From NCBI GenBank assembly GCA_026397725.1, contig JAPLUI010000309.1, positions 1 through 61,423 on the forward strand: DNA of 61,423 nucleotides. Reading direction: 5' to 3'. The notes under the pieces were generated by a model. That model saw only the letters and a program-made list of their open reading frames with translations, was not told the origin of the DNA and did not search any database. The DNA comes from Verrucomicrobiota bacterium (GTDB lineage Bacteria > Verrucomicrobiota > Verrucomicrobiia > Verrucomicrobiales > Akkermansiaceae). Shown here piece by piece: positions 18,136-26,276 of this stretch. Numbering within the stretch: the stretch's first letter is position 1; every line of letters begins with the position of its first letter. Position numbers and translations under genes: made by a program.

Positions 18136-18735
18136 ATGGCCACCCGACCGATACGTTTGCCATCCGGAAGCATCGGCTCCATGACTCTTCCCGTCCGCAA
18201 CGTGGTCTTGATTCATGGCCTTCGGGTCCATGGGGATCATCGGCCAGCGATCGGCTTTCGGAAGATCACTACCCATCGGTTCACCCACTCGGACGCACCC
18301 GGGGGCCTGATGTATCTCGCCGAGGATCTCGAAACCTGCCTCTGGGAGTGTTTTGGGGATGCGATACTGGATCCGGGAGCGGAGATTTCCCACGCAAAGT
18401 GGTCACACAGTCGGGCCAGTGAGATTGGACTGAAAAGCCCGCTCCTCGTCTGCGACCTCACCGATTTGGCCACCAGAAAGCACCTCGGCCTCGATCTCTC
18501 CGCGTTGAATCACACGGACCTTATGGTTCCCCAAGCCTGGGGATTAGCGATTCAGACACACCAGGACAAGGCCGACGGGTTTCTCTTTCCAAGCCGGTTT
18601 ACGGGCAAGCGCTGTCTCGTGCTTTTTGATCGCCCATCGGTCGTAGCAAAGCTCGACAGCAAACTCGGAAAGCATCTTCCTGAGATCGACGTGGCGTGTG
18701 AGTTTATCGCGAAGAACCTGATCAATCTGGTCTAA
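18136..18735 (+). CDS. RES domain toxin (NAD+-degrading type)
   Basis: The product is 199 residues, or about 184 if the second ATG at 18181 is used. RES features are an arginine in 'THRFTHSDAPGG', 'LMYLAEDLETCLWECFGD' with the conserved tyrosine and glutamate, and a C-terminal 'DGFLFPSRFTGKRCLVLFD' resembling the RES serine/fold core. Characterised RES toxins (for example MbcT) degrade NAD+ and arrest growth, and are neutralised by the preceding MbcA/Xre-type protein. The frame and key residues look intact, so the pair is probably active even though the surrounding BREX genes are broken. Confidence 0.85.
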   Translation: MATRPIRLPSGSIGSMTLPVRNVVLIHGLRVHGDHRPAIGFRKITTHRFTHSDAPGGLMYLAEDLETCLWECFGDAILDPGAEISHAKWSHSRASEIGLKSPLLVCDLTDLATRKHLGLDLSALNHTDLMVPQAWGLAIQTHQDKADGFLFPSRFTGKRCLVLFDRPSVVAKLDSKLGKHLPEIDVACEFIAKNLINLV

Positions 18736-18758
18736 TCGGAACCTCCAACTTTTTCTTC

Positions 18759-19999
18759 ATGCTCGCCACCGCCTTCATCTGGAAGGTGGTCGGCAAACGT
18801 CCATCCCTTTTCAGTTTCCTCAAAGCCGCTGGCGTCCGCCTCCCCGACGGCGTGGGAGAACAACGCAAGATCACCGATGGTGGCGCCGAGTCGCTTCTGT
18901 CGAAGTATGCGGCCAAGTTTGCAGGCCGCGCACCGGTTTTCTGGGAAGAAACCGTAACCAGCGAACTGGTGCAGTCCCGCTTGGTGGGGGACGTGGACCA
19001 AACCGTGCTCGATCTGGCTGTGGAGCCGGATGCCAAATGGGAAGCATTGCGCGAAGAAGGGCACCTCGATGAGTTTCTAACCGCTGTGCGGGATCGCTTG
19101 GGCGATACCCCGAATACCGACAATCCCGCGCTCTGGGTCAAGGGCTTGGTAGAACGCCTTGCACTTACCGAGGCATTCGTCGGCTACGGCGAACCGGAGG
19201 ATTTTCCCTTTGCCGACCGCGTGCCACCCACACGCTACCGGGAAAACCACCTCAACCTCGTCCGCCGCTGGCTCCGCGATGCCAACTGCCGCGGTGCCTG
19301 GGACCGCTGGGTGGTGGAGGCCGAGGAACACCTCAACCTGGCTTCTTGGGCCAAGGGCAAGAAAGGTGCCTGTTATGGTTTTCCGCACCTTGTTACCCAA
19401 CGCTGGCACGATGCGGTGCAGTCCCTCGTTTACTCGGCGGAAAGCCCGGATAAATTCGTGAGCCACGTCGCCGAAGTGTCGCCGGACATCCAACGCGAAG
19501 TTGAGTTTACCAAGGCCAGCGCCGCTCCGGCCGACTCGTGGGATACCCTCGCCGGATTCACCCGCTTCGTCGCAGCCACCGAAAAGGCGAAACAAGCCGC
19601 AGGTGATGCGTCATCAAGCGCGGAATGCCTGCGCGTCTATCTGGAATTCGCCGCCGAGGTGGATCAAGCACATCTCCGGCTGAAAGGACAGGCGCAGGAA
19701 TGGGATCTGGTGGACTTGGCGCGGATCATCGACCGCACCTATGCGGCCTACGCCAACCAGCTCAACCAGACGTTTTTTACCGCCTTCACCTCAACGGAGA
19801 CCGCTGAGATCCCCGGCCTGCCATTCGTCACCGATCAGATGGAGGCCCACGTCTGGTCATTGCCCTCACCTTGTTCTTCGATTCCAAGTTCTGTGTTCAA
19901 AAGGGCGATCAACTCCGGCTCTCCATTTCCGACGCTGACAGCGGGGAGCAATTCCCCGGCCCCGAAGGCATTCTCCTCACCGCATCCCGCAACCTCTGA
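18759..19999 (+). pseudogene. pglZ: pglZ remnant lacking N-terminus and phosphatase core
   Basis: From 18759 to about 19840 the frame reads like the middle of PglZ: 'ATAFIWKVVGKRPSLFSFLK', 'AGRAPVFWEETVTSELV', 'DLARIIDRTYAAYANQLN'. The first ~100 residues of a normal PglZ are missing; the toxin gene ends just upstream. The alkaline-phosphatase-like metal motifs that define PglZ are absent. After 'PFVTDQM' the sequence switches frame to 'LVIALTLFFDSKFCVQKGDQ', ending 'GILLTASRNL' and a stop at 19999. By position, just before brxL, this is probably the PglZ C-terminus, joined by a deletion. A functional PglZ cannot be made from this. Confidence 0.65.
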
Positions 20000-20011
20000 C
20001 CTTCCCATAAC

Positions 20012-20290
20012 ATGCCTGAAGAACCACTCCAACTAGACGCACTCGACATTCTTGCCAACGAGGCCTTCCCCGGACTGGTCGTTAGAAAAGACCTGCTGCG
20101 GAGGATGCGGACATCATTTGGCGTCCCGGCCTTTGTCATCGAGTTCCTGCTGGGGAAATATTGCGCGTCCACCGATGAAAAGGAAATCGCGGAGGGGCTG
20201 GAGTTTGTCCGGGAAACCCTCGCCTCAAAATACATGCTCCGACTTGTTCCTTTTGTGGAAAGGAACTTCAACTCACATCATGGATTGTGA
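20012..20290 (+). pseudogene. brxL: brxL N-terminal fragment
   Basis: The first 75 or so residues of this 92-residue frame match the start of the BREX Lon-like protein BrxL: 'LDILANEAFPGLVVRKDL', 'VPAFVIEFLLGKYCAS', 'EIAEGLEFVRETLASKY'. After that the frame runs into unrelated sequence and stops. The AAA+ and protease domains of the ~680-residue protein are absent, so it is a truncation. It begins 12 bases after the pglZ remnant, which preserves the ancestral pglZ-brxL order and supports the assignment of both fragments. Confidence 0.7.
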
Positions 20291-20470
20291 GCCGTTCGGA
20301 GAGCGGTCCCCGCCCAGCCGCGCGGCGTGCGGCCAGAACCGCAGAACCGGCAAAATCCCCCGAGGTCAGCAGGATCGCTGAAAGGTCCGCCCGTCACCCG
20401 CGTATTGATGGACCGGCACGTCATCGACGGCGTGCCAATCAACCAACTCCTGTTTGTGCACATTTCACTC

Positions 20471-22990
20471 ATGATGACCTTCCCACCCTTGATCCGGAGC
20501 CAGCGCCTGCGGGCGTGCCTGGTGCTGACGTTCGCCTCCATGGTGTTCCCCGCAGCGGCCGAGGATCTCCCCGCCACGAGCACCAACGAAGGCGTGGCGC
20601 TGCAACACGCCATCACCGATCTAACAAAGACCTTCGGCGACCGCTATCCCGGCGGCAAGGATTTCCTCGTGCGGCTCGACGCGATGGCGCGCCTCCCGCA
20701 ACTGCCGCGGGAGGACTTCGAGAAGCTGCGGCGCGAAGCGTTGCTGGCCAACCCGCTGGTCAGCGGGCAGCCCCTGCTCTACGTGGTTCGCAGCCAATAC
20801 CGTGCGGATCATCACAACACCGAAACGATGTTCCAAACGGGAGAGTGTAACACCGGCAGTTACGAACCCGGCGGCCCGCTCAAAGCCCTCGACCTGGCCC
20901 ACAATGGCGACACCCGCGTCGTGGCCGATCCCGGCCCGGAGGGCCGCGTGCGGGATCCGGACGTGCATTTCGATGGCAAACGCATCGTGTTCTCCATGCG
21001 CCAGAACATCCGCGACAACTATCACCTCTACGAAATCAACGCCGATGGCAGTGGGCTCAGGACGCTCACTTCCGCCGCGGGCGTCTTCGACATCGACCCG
21101 CTCTATCTGCCGGATGACAACCTCGTCTTCACCTCCTCGCGCGAGCCGAAATACTGCATGTGCAACATTCACATCATGGGCAACCTGTTCCGGATGGAGG
21201 GCGACGGCGCCAATATCCTGCAGATCGGCAAGAGCACCCTGTTTGAAGGACATGGCTCGCTGCTGCCCGATGGCCGCCTGCTCTATGACCGCTGGGAATA
21301 CATCGATCGCAATTTCGGCAACGCCCAGGGCCTCTGGACCGCCAACCCCGATGGCACCAACCACGCCGGTTACTACGGCAACAACACCCCGGCCGGTGGC
21401 GTCGTCCTCGACCCGCGGGCCATCCCCGGCACCGACCTGGTCCTCTGCATCCTTGGCTCCTGCCACGACCGCCCCTGGGGCGCGCTGGCCATCCTCGATC
21501 GCCGCCGCGGCGTGGACGGCAAGGCCCCCATCCTGCGCACCTGGCCGGCCGCCGCGATCGACCGCGTGGCCGACCCCGGCACGCCCAATGGCGGATTCGA
21601 CGCTTTCACCGGGGTCAACCCGAAATACGAGGATCCCTATCCGCTTTCTGACAAGTACTTCCTGTGTTCGCGCATGACCGGGCAGGGCGAGCAGATGGGT
21701 ATCTATCTGGTGGATGTGTTCGGCAATGAAATCCTGCTGCACAGCGAAGGGGCCGGTTGCTACGACCCGATGCCGCTGGCCCCGCGCCCGCGCCCGCCGG
21801 TCATTCCCACGCGCCGGGATTTCAAGAACGCGGAGGGCTATGTATATGTGCAGAATGTATATCTCGGCACCCACCTGAAGGACGTCAAGCCCGGCAGCGT
21901 GAAGTTCCTGCGGGTGGTGGAGTCACCCGAGAAGCGCTATTGGACCGAACCGGGATGGAACGGCCAGGGCGTCGAGCGGCCCGGCATGAGCTGGCACGAT
22001 TTCAACAACAAGCGCATCCTCGGCACCGTCCCGGTGGAGACCGACGGCTCGGCCGCGTTTGCCTTGCCCTCGGACCGCTTCGTCTATTTCCAACTGCTCG
22101 ACGAGAACGGCATGATGATCCAGTCGATGCGCAGCGGCGCCACCGTCCAATCCGGCGAATGGGTCGGCTGTGTCGGTTGCCACGATGAACGCCGCGCCGC
22201 GCCGCCGTCCCTAACCGGCATCAACCCCCTGGCCCTCAAACGGCCGCCGAGCCGCCTCAATGGCTGGCATGGCCCGGCGCGGATGTTCAACTATCTGACG
22301 GAAGTGCAGCCGGTGTTCGACCAGCATTGCGTGCGGTGCCACGACTACGGCAAAGAGGGCGGCAAGAAGCTGGTGCTGGCCGGCGACCGCGGCCTGATCT
22401 TCAATGCGTCCTATGTGAACCTGTGGACCAAGGGCACGCTCACCGTGGTGGGTGCCGGCCCGCCCGAGATCCTGCAGGCGTATTCGTGGGGCTCGCATCC
22501 CAGCCGGCTGACCCGGTTCCGCGAGGGCACTAACAAACACACCGACGTCAAGCTCACCGCAGAGGAAATGGAGCGGATCGCGACCTGGGTGGACCTCAAC
22601 GCTCCCTACTATCCGAGTTATGCCAGTGCCTATCCGAGAAATCCCTACGGCCGCAGTCCGCTCGACGATGGCCAGTTGGGCAAACTCAGACAACTCGGCG
22701 TGAGCACCGGCATCATCGACCTCAGCTTCGACCGGCCGGAAATCAGTCCCGGCCTGGCCACGTTGCCTAAGGACGACCCGCGCTACAAAGAGGCGCTCGC
22801 CATCATTCGTGCCGGCCAGGAAGCGCTGAAGAAAAACCCCAACCCCGACTCACCCGGCTTTGTCGCCTGCGAGACCGACCAACAACGCGAACGCAAATAC
22901 CAGCAGCGCGTCGAGATCGAACTGCGCAACCGCGCCGCCATCCGCGACGGCCGCAAGGTCTATGACACGCCGCCAAGCGCGATCCCCTGA
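20471..22990 (+). CDS. HzsA-related secreted protein with TolB-like propeller and two CxxCH motifs
   Basis: The protein is 839 residues from the ATG at 20471 (a second ATG follows directly). I chose this start because it opens an export signal, with 'RACLVLTFASMVFPAAA' before the cleavage region; the frame is open further upstream but looks non-coding. The first half has WD40/TolB-like segments ('RVRDPDVHFDGKRIVFSMR', 'PDDNLVFTSSRE'). The second half carries haem-attachment motifs CVGCH at residues 567-571 and CVRCH at 620-624. This layout matches proteins annotated as hydrazine synthase alpha-subunit-like, widespread in Planctomycetes and Verrucomicrobia that do not make hydrazine. A periplasmic c-type cytochrome role is inferred; the substrate is unknown. 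Confidence 0.82.
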   Translation: MMTFPPLIRSQRLRACLVLTFASMVFPAAAEDLPATSTNEGVALQHAITDLTKTFGDRYPGGKDFLVRLDAMARLPQLPREDFEKLRREALLANPLVSGQPLLYVVRSQYRADHHNTETMFQTGECNTGSYEPGGPLKALDLAHNGDTRVVADPGPEGRVRDPDVHFDGKRIVFSMRQNIRDNYHLYEINADGSGLRTLTSAAGVFDIDPLYLPDDNLVFTSSREPKYCMCNIHIMGNLFRMEGDGANILQIGKSTLFEGHGSLLPDGRLLYDRWEYIDRNFGNAQGLWTANPDGTNHAGYYGNNTPAGGVVLDPRAIPGTDLVLCILGSCHDRPWGALAILDRRRGVDGKAPILRTWPAAAIDRVADPGTPNGGFDAFTGVNPKYEDPYPLSDKYFLCSRMTGQGEQMGIYLVDVFGNEILLHSEGAGCYDPMPLAPRPRPPVIPTRRDFKNAEGYVYVQNVYLGTHLKDVKPGSVKFLRVVESPEKRYWTEPGWNGQGVERPGMSWHDFNNKRILGTVPVETDGSAAFALPSDRFVYFQLLDENGMMIQSMRSGATVQSGEWVGCVGCHDERRAAPPSLTGINPLALKRPPSRLNGWHGPARMFNYLTEVQPVFDQHCVRCHDYGKEGGKKLVLAGDRGLIFNASYVNLWTKGTLTVVGAGPPEILQAYSWGSHPSRLTRFREGTNKHTDVKLTAEEMERIATWVDLNAPYYPSYASAYPRNPYGRSPLDDGQLGKLRQLGVSTGIIDLSFDRPEISPGLATLPKDDPRYKEALAIIRAGQEALKKNPNPDSPGFVACETDQQRERKYQQRVEIELRNRAAIRDGRKVYDTPPSAIP

Positions 22991-23072
22991 CCCTGCCTGC
23001 TATTATTAAGGGTGGGGACTAAGAGTCGGGGCCGAGCGAAGGCCACAGGCAGTCGCTACGCCTCGTCCCCAC

Positions 23073-23141
23073 GCTCAGTCGGTTACACTTAGTCGGTTAC
23101 GCTCAGTCGGTTACGCTTAGTCGACTCGCTTAGTCGATTCC
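23073..23141 (+). repeat. Five-copy 14-bp tandem repeat
   Basis: Units of about 14 bases repeat in register: 'gctcagtcggttac', 'acttagtcggttac', 'gctcagtcggttac', 'gcttagtcgactc', 'gcttagtcgattcc'. The last two are degenerate. The array lies between the HzsA-related gene and the Sel1 gene. Otherwise 22991-23264 holds no gene. Confidence 0.8.
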
Positions 23142-23264
23142 GTCTTCCGGCTCGAACGTTCAAAGCCACCGATGACCGGCGGTTGGGCTGTGGTTGGATT
23201 AGAGATTGGGGGCTTATCGGTCATTCGGTGCGCTTTCTGGTTCGCAGATCTTCATTTCCTCGTC

Positions 23265-24206
23265 TCATTGGCATGCCCCTGTTTGTTCAGCAGGCTTGAG
23301 ATACCACTTTGACGCTTCAGCCTCATCCTTGGGAACACCATAACCATATTCGTAGCAAACTCCGAGTTTGTATTGAGCATCTGCATTTCCTTGTTCAGCA
23401 GATTTGCGGTACCACTTTACTGCTTCAACATCATCCTTGGGAACACCATTGCCTTGGTGGTAGCAAACTCCGAGGTTGTATTGAGCCTTGGCAGCTCCTT
23501 GTTCAGCAGACTTGCGATACCACTTTACTGCTTCAACATCATCCTTGGGAACACCAATACCATGTTTGTAGCAAACTCCGAGGTTGTATTGAGCATCTGC
23601 ATTTCCTTGTTCAGCAGACTTGCGATACCACTTTACTGCTTCAACATCATCCTTGGGAACACCATTACCTTCGCCATCCGCGAGTTGTTCGCTACGGGCA
23701 ATCCCGGCGATGATGTGCGCCATCTTTTCCCAGTTCTGCGCCTGCAGCCCGGCGCGATGATCACCGTCTTGTTCGCTGGCTGTGATTCGGTAGAGACCGC
23801 GCTCGCGGAACCAAAAGCCATGGTCAAGAAGTAGCGATGCTGGAATGTTTTCCTCTTGCTCTGCCGTCTCCTTCTCATCCCCATTCCAACAGCCATAAAG
23901 TTCCACGCCGCCTTCCTCATCAATTTGGGAAGTCACTAGGTCATAAAGTTCTTGGTGATCTTGAAGATGGCTTTCTGGAGGCTCGCGATCACCATTTGCA
24001 ATGTACCATTCTCCTGGCCATCCTCCGACCTGAAAGGACACTGAACGGAAACCGCAGCCACAGCCAAGACTGGATCCAACATAGGCTATCTCGGGTAAAC
24101 TGAAATGAGACTGAACATGTTCTGGGTTACCGTGAATGTCCTCTATCTGATCCCAAGAGATCCGATCAAGTCTGCGCTTTGTGGCAATGTGAAGGATAAA
24201 GCACAT
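23265..24206 (-). CDS. Sel1-repeat protein with CGCGF-type N-terminal domain
   Basis: This 313-residue protein has two parts. Residues 1 to about 165 form a domain seen in scattered bacteria, marked by 'CFILHIATKRR', a 'FSLPEIAYVGSSLGCGCGF' segment and 'GVELYGCWNGD'; its function is unknown. Residues 180-313 hold four Sel1-type tetratricopeptide-like repeats of 36 residues ('GVPKDDVEAVKWYRKSAEQG'), which normally form protein-binding solenoids. The repeats are nearly identical in DNA (108-bp period), indicating recent expansion. No signal peptide is apparent, so it is probably cytoplasmic. It stands alone. Confidence 0.85.
   Translation of the reverse strand: MCFILHIATKRRLDRISWDQIEDIHGNPEHVQSHFSLPEIAYVGSSLGCGCGFRSVSFQVGGWPGEWYIANGDREPPESHLQDHQELYDLVTSQIDEEGGVELYGCWNGDEKETAEQEENIPASLLLDHGFWFRERGLYRITASEQDGDHRAGLQAQNWEKMAHIIAGIARSEQLADGEGNGVPKDDVEAVKWYRKSAEQGNADAQYNLGVCYKHGIGVPKDDVEAVKWYRKSAEQGAAKAQYNLGVCYHQGNGVPKDDVEAVKWYRKSAEQGNADAQYKLGVCYEYGYGVPKDEAEASKWYLKPAEQTGACQ
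23309..23670 (-). repeat. 108-bp tandem repeat encoding the Sel1 units
   Basis: The phrase 'catccttgggaacacca' and its surroundings recur every 108 bases, with units at about 23309, 23417, 23525 and a partial one at 23633. The middle units are almost identical and the first is more diverged. Length variation between strains would change the solenoid by whole repeats. Confidence 0.9.
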
Positions 24207-24233
24207 ATCTTTTCAGCGAACAGTGGAATTATG

Positions 24234-24268
24234 CCTCTGGGTGTTTGAGCGGATCAAACACCCAGAGG
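24234..24268. terminator. Perfect 15-bp stem-loop between the divergent sel1 and maf genes
   Basis: Arms 'cctctgggtgtttga' and its exact reverse complement are separated by a five-base loop 'gcgga'. No T-run follows on either strand, and the hairpin lies upstream of both neighbouring genes (sel1 on minus, maf on plus). It could therefore be a regulatory or mobile-element hairpin rather than a terminator. The rest of 24207-24563 shows no gene. Confidence 0.4.
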
Positions 24269-24563
24269 CTGTTCCAGGTGGCACAGCCTCCCGGCTGGGC
24301 GGACTCCGTCCATGGGCGTTGCATGGAAGACATTTACGGCTTCCACGCCGCACTGGCAAGGTCAATCTTGTGGGGCACAGGAATTTCCCACGGCGATTGG
24401 CTGCCGCTGCTGGGATCGGCATAGAACCGACGTTCTGAAGATTTTCCCAAACAAACGGCCCGATTTTTCAAAAACCTTGTTGATTCACAAACTGCCGCCA
24501 GCCGGTTCCATTCCGGTTCCATTCCGGCTTGCCTGCTGTGTGAGATCGGGGCAAGTTCCGGGC

Positions 24564-25112
24564 ATGTCCATTGTGCTTGCTTCCGGCTCCCCCCGACGTC
24601 GCGATCTCCTGGCCCGCGCCGGGCTTGAGTTTGAGGTGGTGGTTTCCCCCGCCGAGGAAATCCACGACCCGACGCTGCCGCCGGACCGTTTGTGCGAGGA
24701 AAATGCGACGCTCAAAGCCGCTGCGGTGGCCCGCCTGCACCCGCAGGCCACCGTCATCGGTGCCGACACCTTGGTATTCATTGATGCCGACGCGCTGGGC
24801 AAACCCGCCGATTTGGCCGAGGCGCGGGCGATGTTGCGGCGTTTGTCGGGCCGCACGCACACGGTCTGTACCGGCGTGTGCGTGATTCGGCCGGGTGGGG
24901 AAATCCGGGTGTTTCACGAGTTAAGCGAGGTGGTGTTCCGGGTGTTGGATGACGCGGCCATCGAGGCCTATTTCAATTTGGTCAATCCCCTCGACAAGGC
25001 CGGTGCCTACGGCATCCAGGAACACGGCGAGCGGGTCGTGGCGGAAATCCGCGGGGATTTTGCCAACGTGATGGGCCTGCCGCTGGCACGTTTGATCGAA
25101 TGCTTGAGATAA
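24564..25112 (+). CDS. maf: Maf family nucleotide pyrophosphatase
   Basis: This 182-residue protein is full length for Maf. It begins 'MSIVLASGSPRRRDLLARAG', the canonical Maf opening with the SxSPRR substrate loop. 'VIGADTLVFID' (catalytic aspartate region), 'KPADLAEARAMLRRLSGRTH' and 'DKAGAYGIQ' follow in the usual order. Maf proteins hydrolyse modified or canonical nucleoside triphosphates to monophosphates, cleaning the pool or affecting septation. I chose the ATG directly before the conserved start; an open extension upstream is not conserved in style. It appears monocistronic. Confidence 0.95.
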   Translation: MSIVLASGSPRRRDLLARAGLEFEVVVSPAEEIHDPTLPPDRLCEENATLKAAAVARLHPQATVIGADTLVFIDADALGKPADLAEARAMLRRLSGRTHTVCTGVCVIRPGGEIRVFHELSEVVFRVLDDAAIEAYFNLVNPLDKAGAYGIQEHGERVVAEIRGDFANVMGLPLARLIECLR

Positions 25113-25154
25113 CGCGATCATGCTTTTCATAATCAAGTCCCGACTGAGGAAGCG

Positions 25155-25174
25155 CGGCCCGTGAGTGCGGGCCG
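25155..25174 (+). terminator. GC-rich stem-loop after maf
   Basis: Arms 'cggcccg' and 'cgggccg' enclose a six-base loop, about 43 bases after the maf stop. There is no T-tract, so termination is only a possibility. Confidence 0.3.
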
Positions 25175-25745
25175 AAGGCTCTGCTCATGGGCGCTTCTGC
25201 CACCCGACGAGAGGAATGTCGGCGCTCCTTGACGGGCACCATCGGAGCCAAGTTGCTCGGGAGGGTCATAGAGCCAACAATTGCAACCAAACCTTGGACG
25301 ACGTGACCATCAATGCCGACTCCGTAACTCATAGTGCCCTGAGCAACACTCCCCTCGGGTCCAGCACCAGCAAGATCGTCACGATGGGAAGCGGTGCCGC
25401 GTTCATTGCGAATCGTATCTCGCAGACGGGTTCGCAGCCGTTGCGGCTTGGCCCCATTGCTTCCACTGAGGTGGTCCGCACGGTCCCCGGTGCGGATCTT
25501 TGGCGTAAGACAGCAGACCAGAGGAACGCGAAGAGCGCACCGCGGGCGGTGCGGACTTCTCCCCTCCCTGATCCCGGGCCGCGACAGGCATCCGGGCCCA
25601 CTGCCGACTCGGCAAACTTTCGCATTGCGTTGGTCGGGGCGAGGGACGATGGTCGGCGCAGGTCACGGGCAACTCCATGGTGGATTGCCCGTGGCATCGC
25701 CGGCCGGGCACCAACCGGCCTCAGACCGGCAGTAAATCCAGGAGC
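25175..25745. other. Intergenic stretch without a recognised gene
   Basis: Frames of 110-190 codons exist on both strands, but their composition (arginine, proline and serine-rich, no hydrophobic pattern) suggests shadows. One plus-strand piece near 25290-25390 ('TLDDVTINADSVTHSALS') looks slightly more protein-like but has no start or domain. I make no call. Confidence 0.4.
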
Positions 25746-26270
25746 ATGAAGAAACCAAGAATCTGTCGCCATGGTGCCGTCGCCATGGCGGCGTTCGTGC
25801 TGGCCCTCCCCACTTGGGGGCGGGCCTGTTCGTCGATGCCGGATCTCACCGCTGCGGGCTTGATCGCCGCGCTCAAAACCGCTCCTTCCGGCGGCCGGAC
25901 GGGAGCGTTTAGCGGCCTGGCCTGGCTGGCGGCAGTGAAGCCGGGGGGGGCGAATGACGCGGCGGTGCAGCCCAAGTTGCAGACCTTCGCCCGCTCGCTG
26001 GCACCGACGAATCTGACGCTAACAGGTTGTGACCCATGGAACCGGGGATCCGTCGGCGTGTTGCTCAGCGAGGATTACCTGCGCACGGTTGCGGACGGCA
26101 GCCCGGACGCCACCGTGCGCCACGGGATCCATGAATACACCGTGCGCCTGGCCAAAGGGCAGAGCCAGTCTGGCACCATAGGCCATGGCGGGGCCGCGCA
26201 GCACGCCGATGGCAGCTTGCACGGCTCGATCTCATGGTACGGCTCTATAATTATAACCAAAAACAGATAG
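25746..26270 (+). CDS. Small exported protein of unknown function
   Basis: The 174-residue product starts at an ATG preceded by 'aggagc', a good ribosome-binding site. It has an N-terminal signal-like segment ('AVAMAAFVLALPTWGRAC') followed by a cysteine, which could be a lipoprotein-type or ordinary cleavage site. The body has 'SEDYLRTVADGSPDATVRHG' and 'HEYTVRLAKGQSQSGTIGH', which I do not recognise. It ends seven bases before the giant secreted protein at 26277 and may be co-transcribed with it. Confidence 0.55.
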   Translation: MKKPRICRHGAVAMAAFVLALPTWGRACSSMPDLTAAGLIAALKTAPSGGRTGAFSGLAWLAAVKPGGANDAAVQPKLQTFARSLAPTNLTLTGCDPWNRGSVGVLLSEDYLRTVADGSPDATVRHGIHEYTVRLAKGQSQSGTIGHGGAAQHADGSLHGSISWYGSIIITKNR

Positions 26271-26276
26271 GAAACG

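Noticed and set aside
18759..20036. Treating the whole 425-codon frame as an intact protein.
   Set aside because: After about codon 365 the composition turns to serine/proline-rich and another frame gives sensible protein, so the end is frameshifted debris.
24234..24268. Calling the perfect hairpin a confident rho-independent terminator.
   Set aside because: It has no T-tract on either side and lies upstream of both neighbours, so only a low-confidence entry was kept.
25329..25772. 147-codon minus-strand frame between maf and the small exported protein.
   Set aside because: Arginine/alanine-rich composition without domain or ribosome-binding site, and it overlaps the start of a better-supported plus-strand gene.
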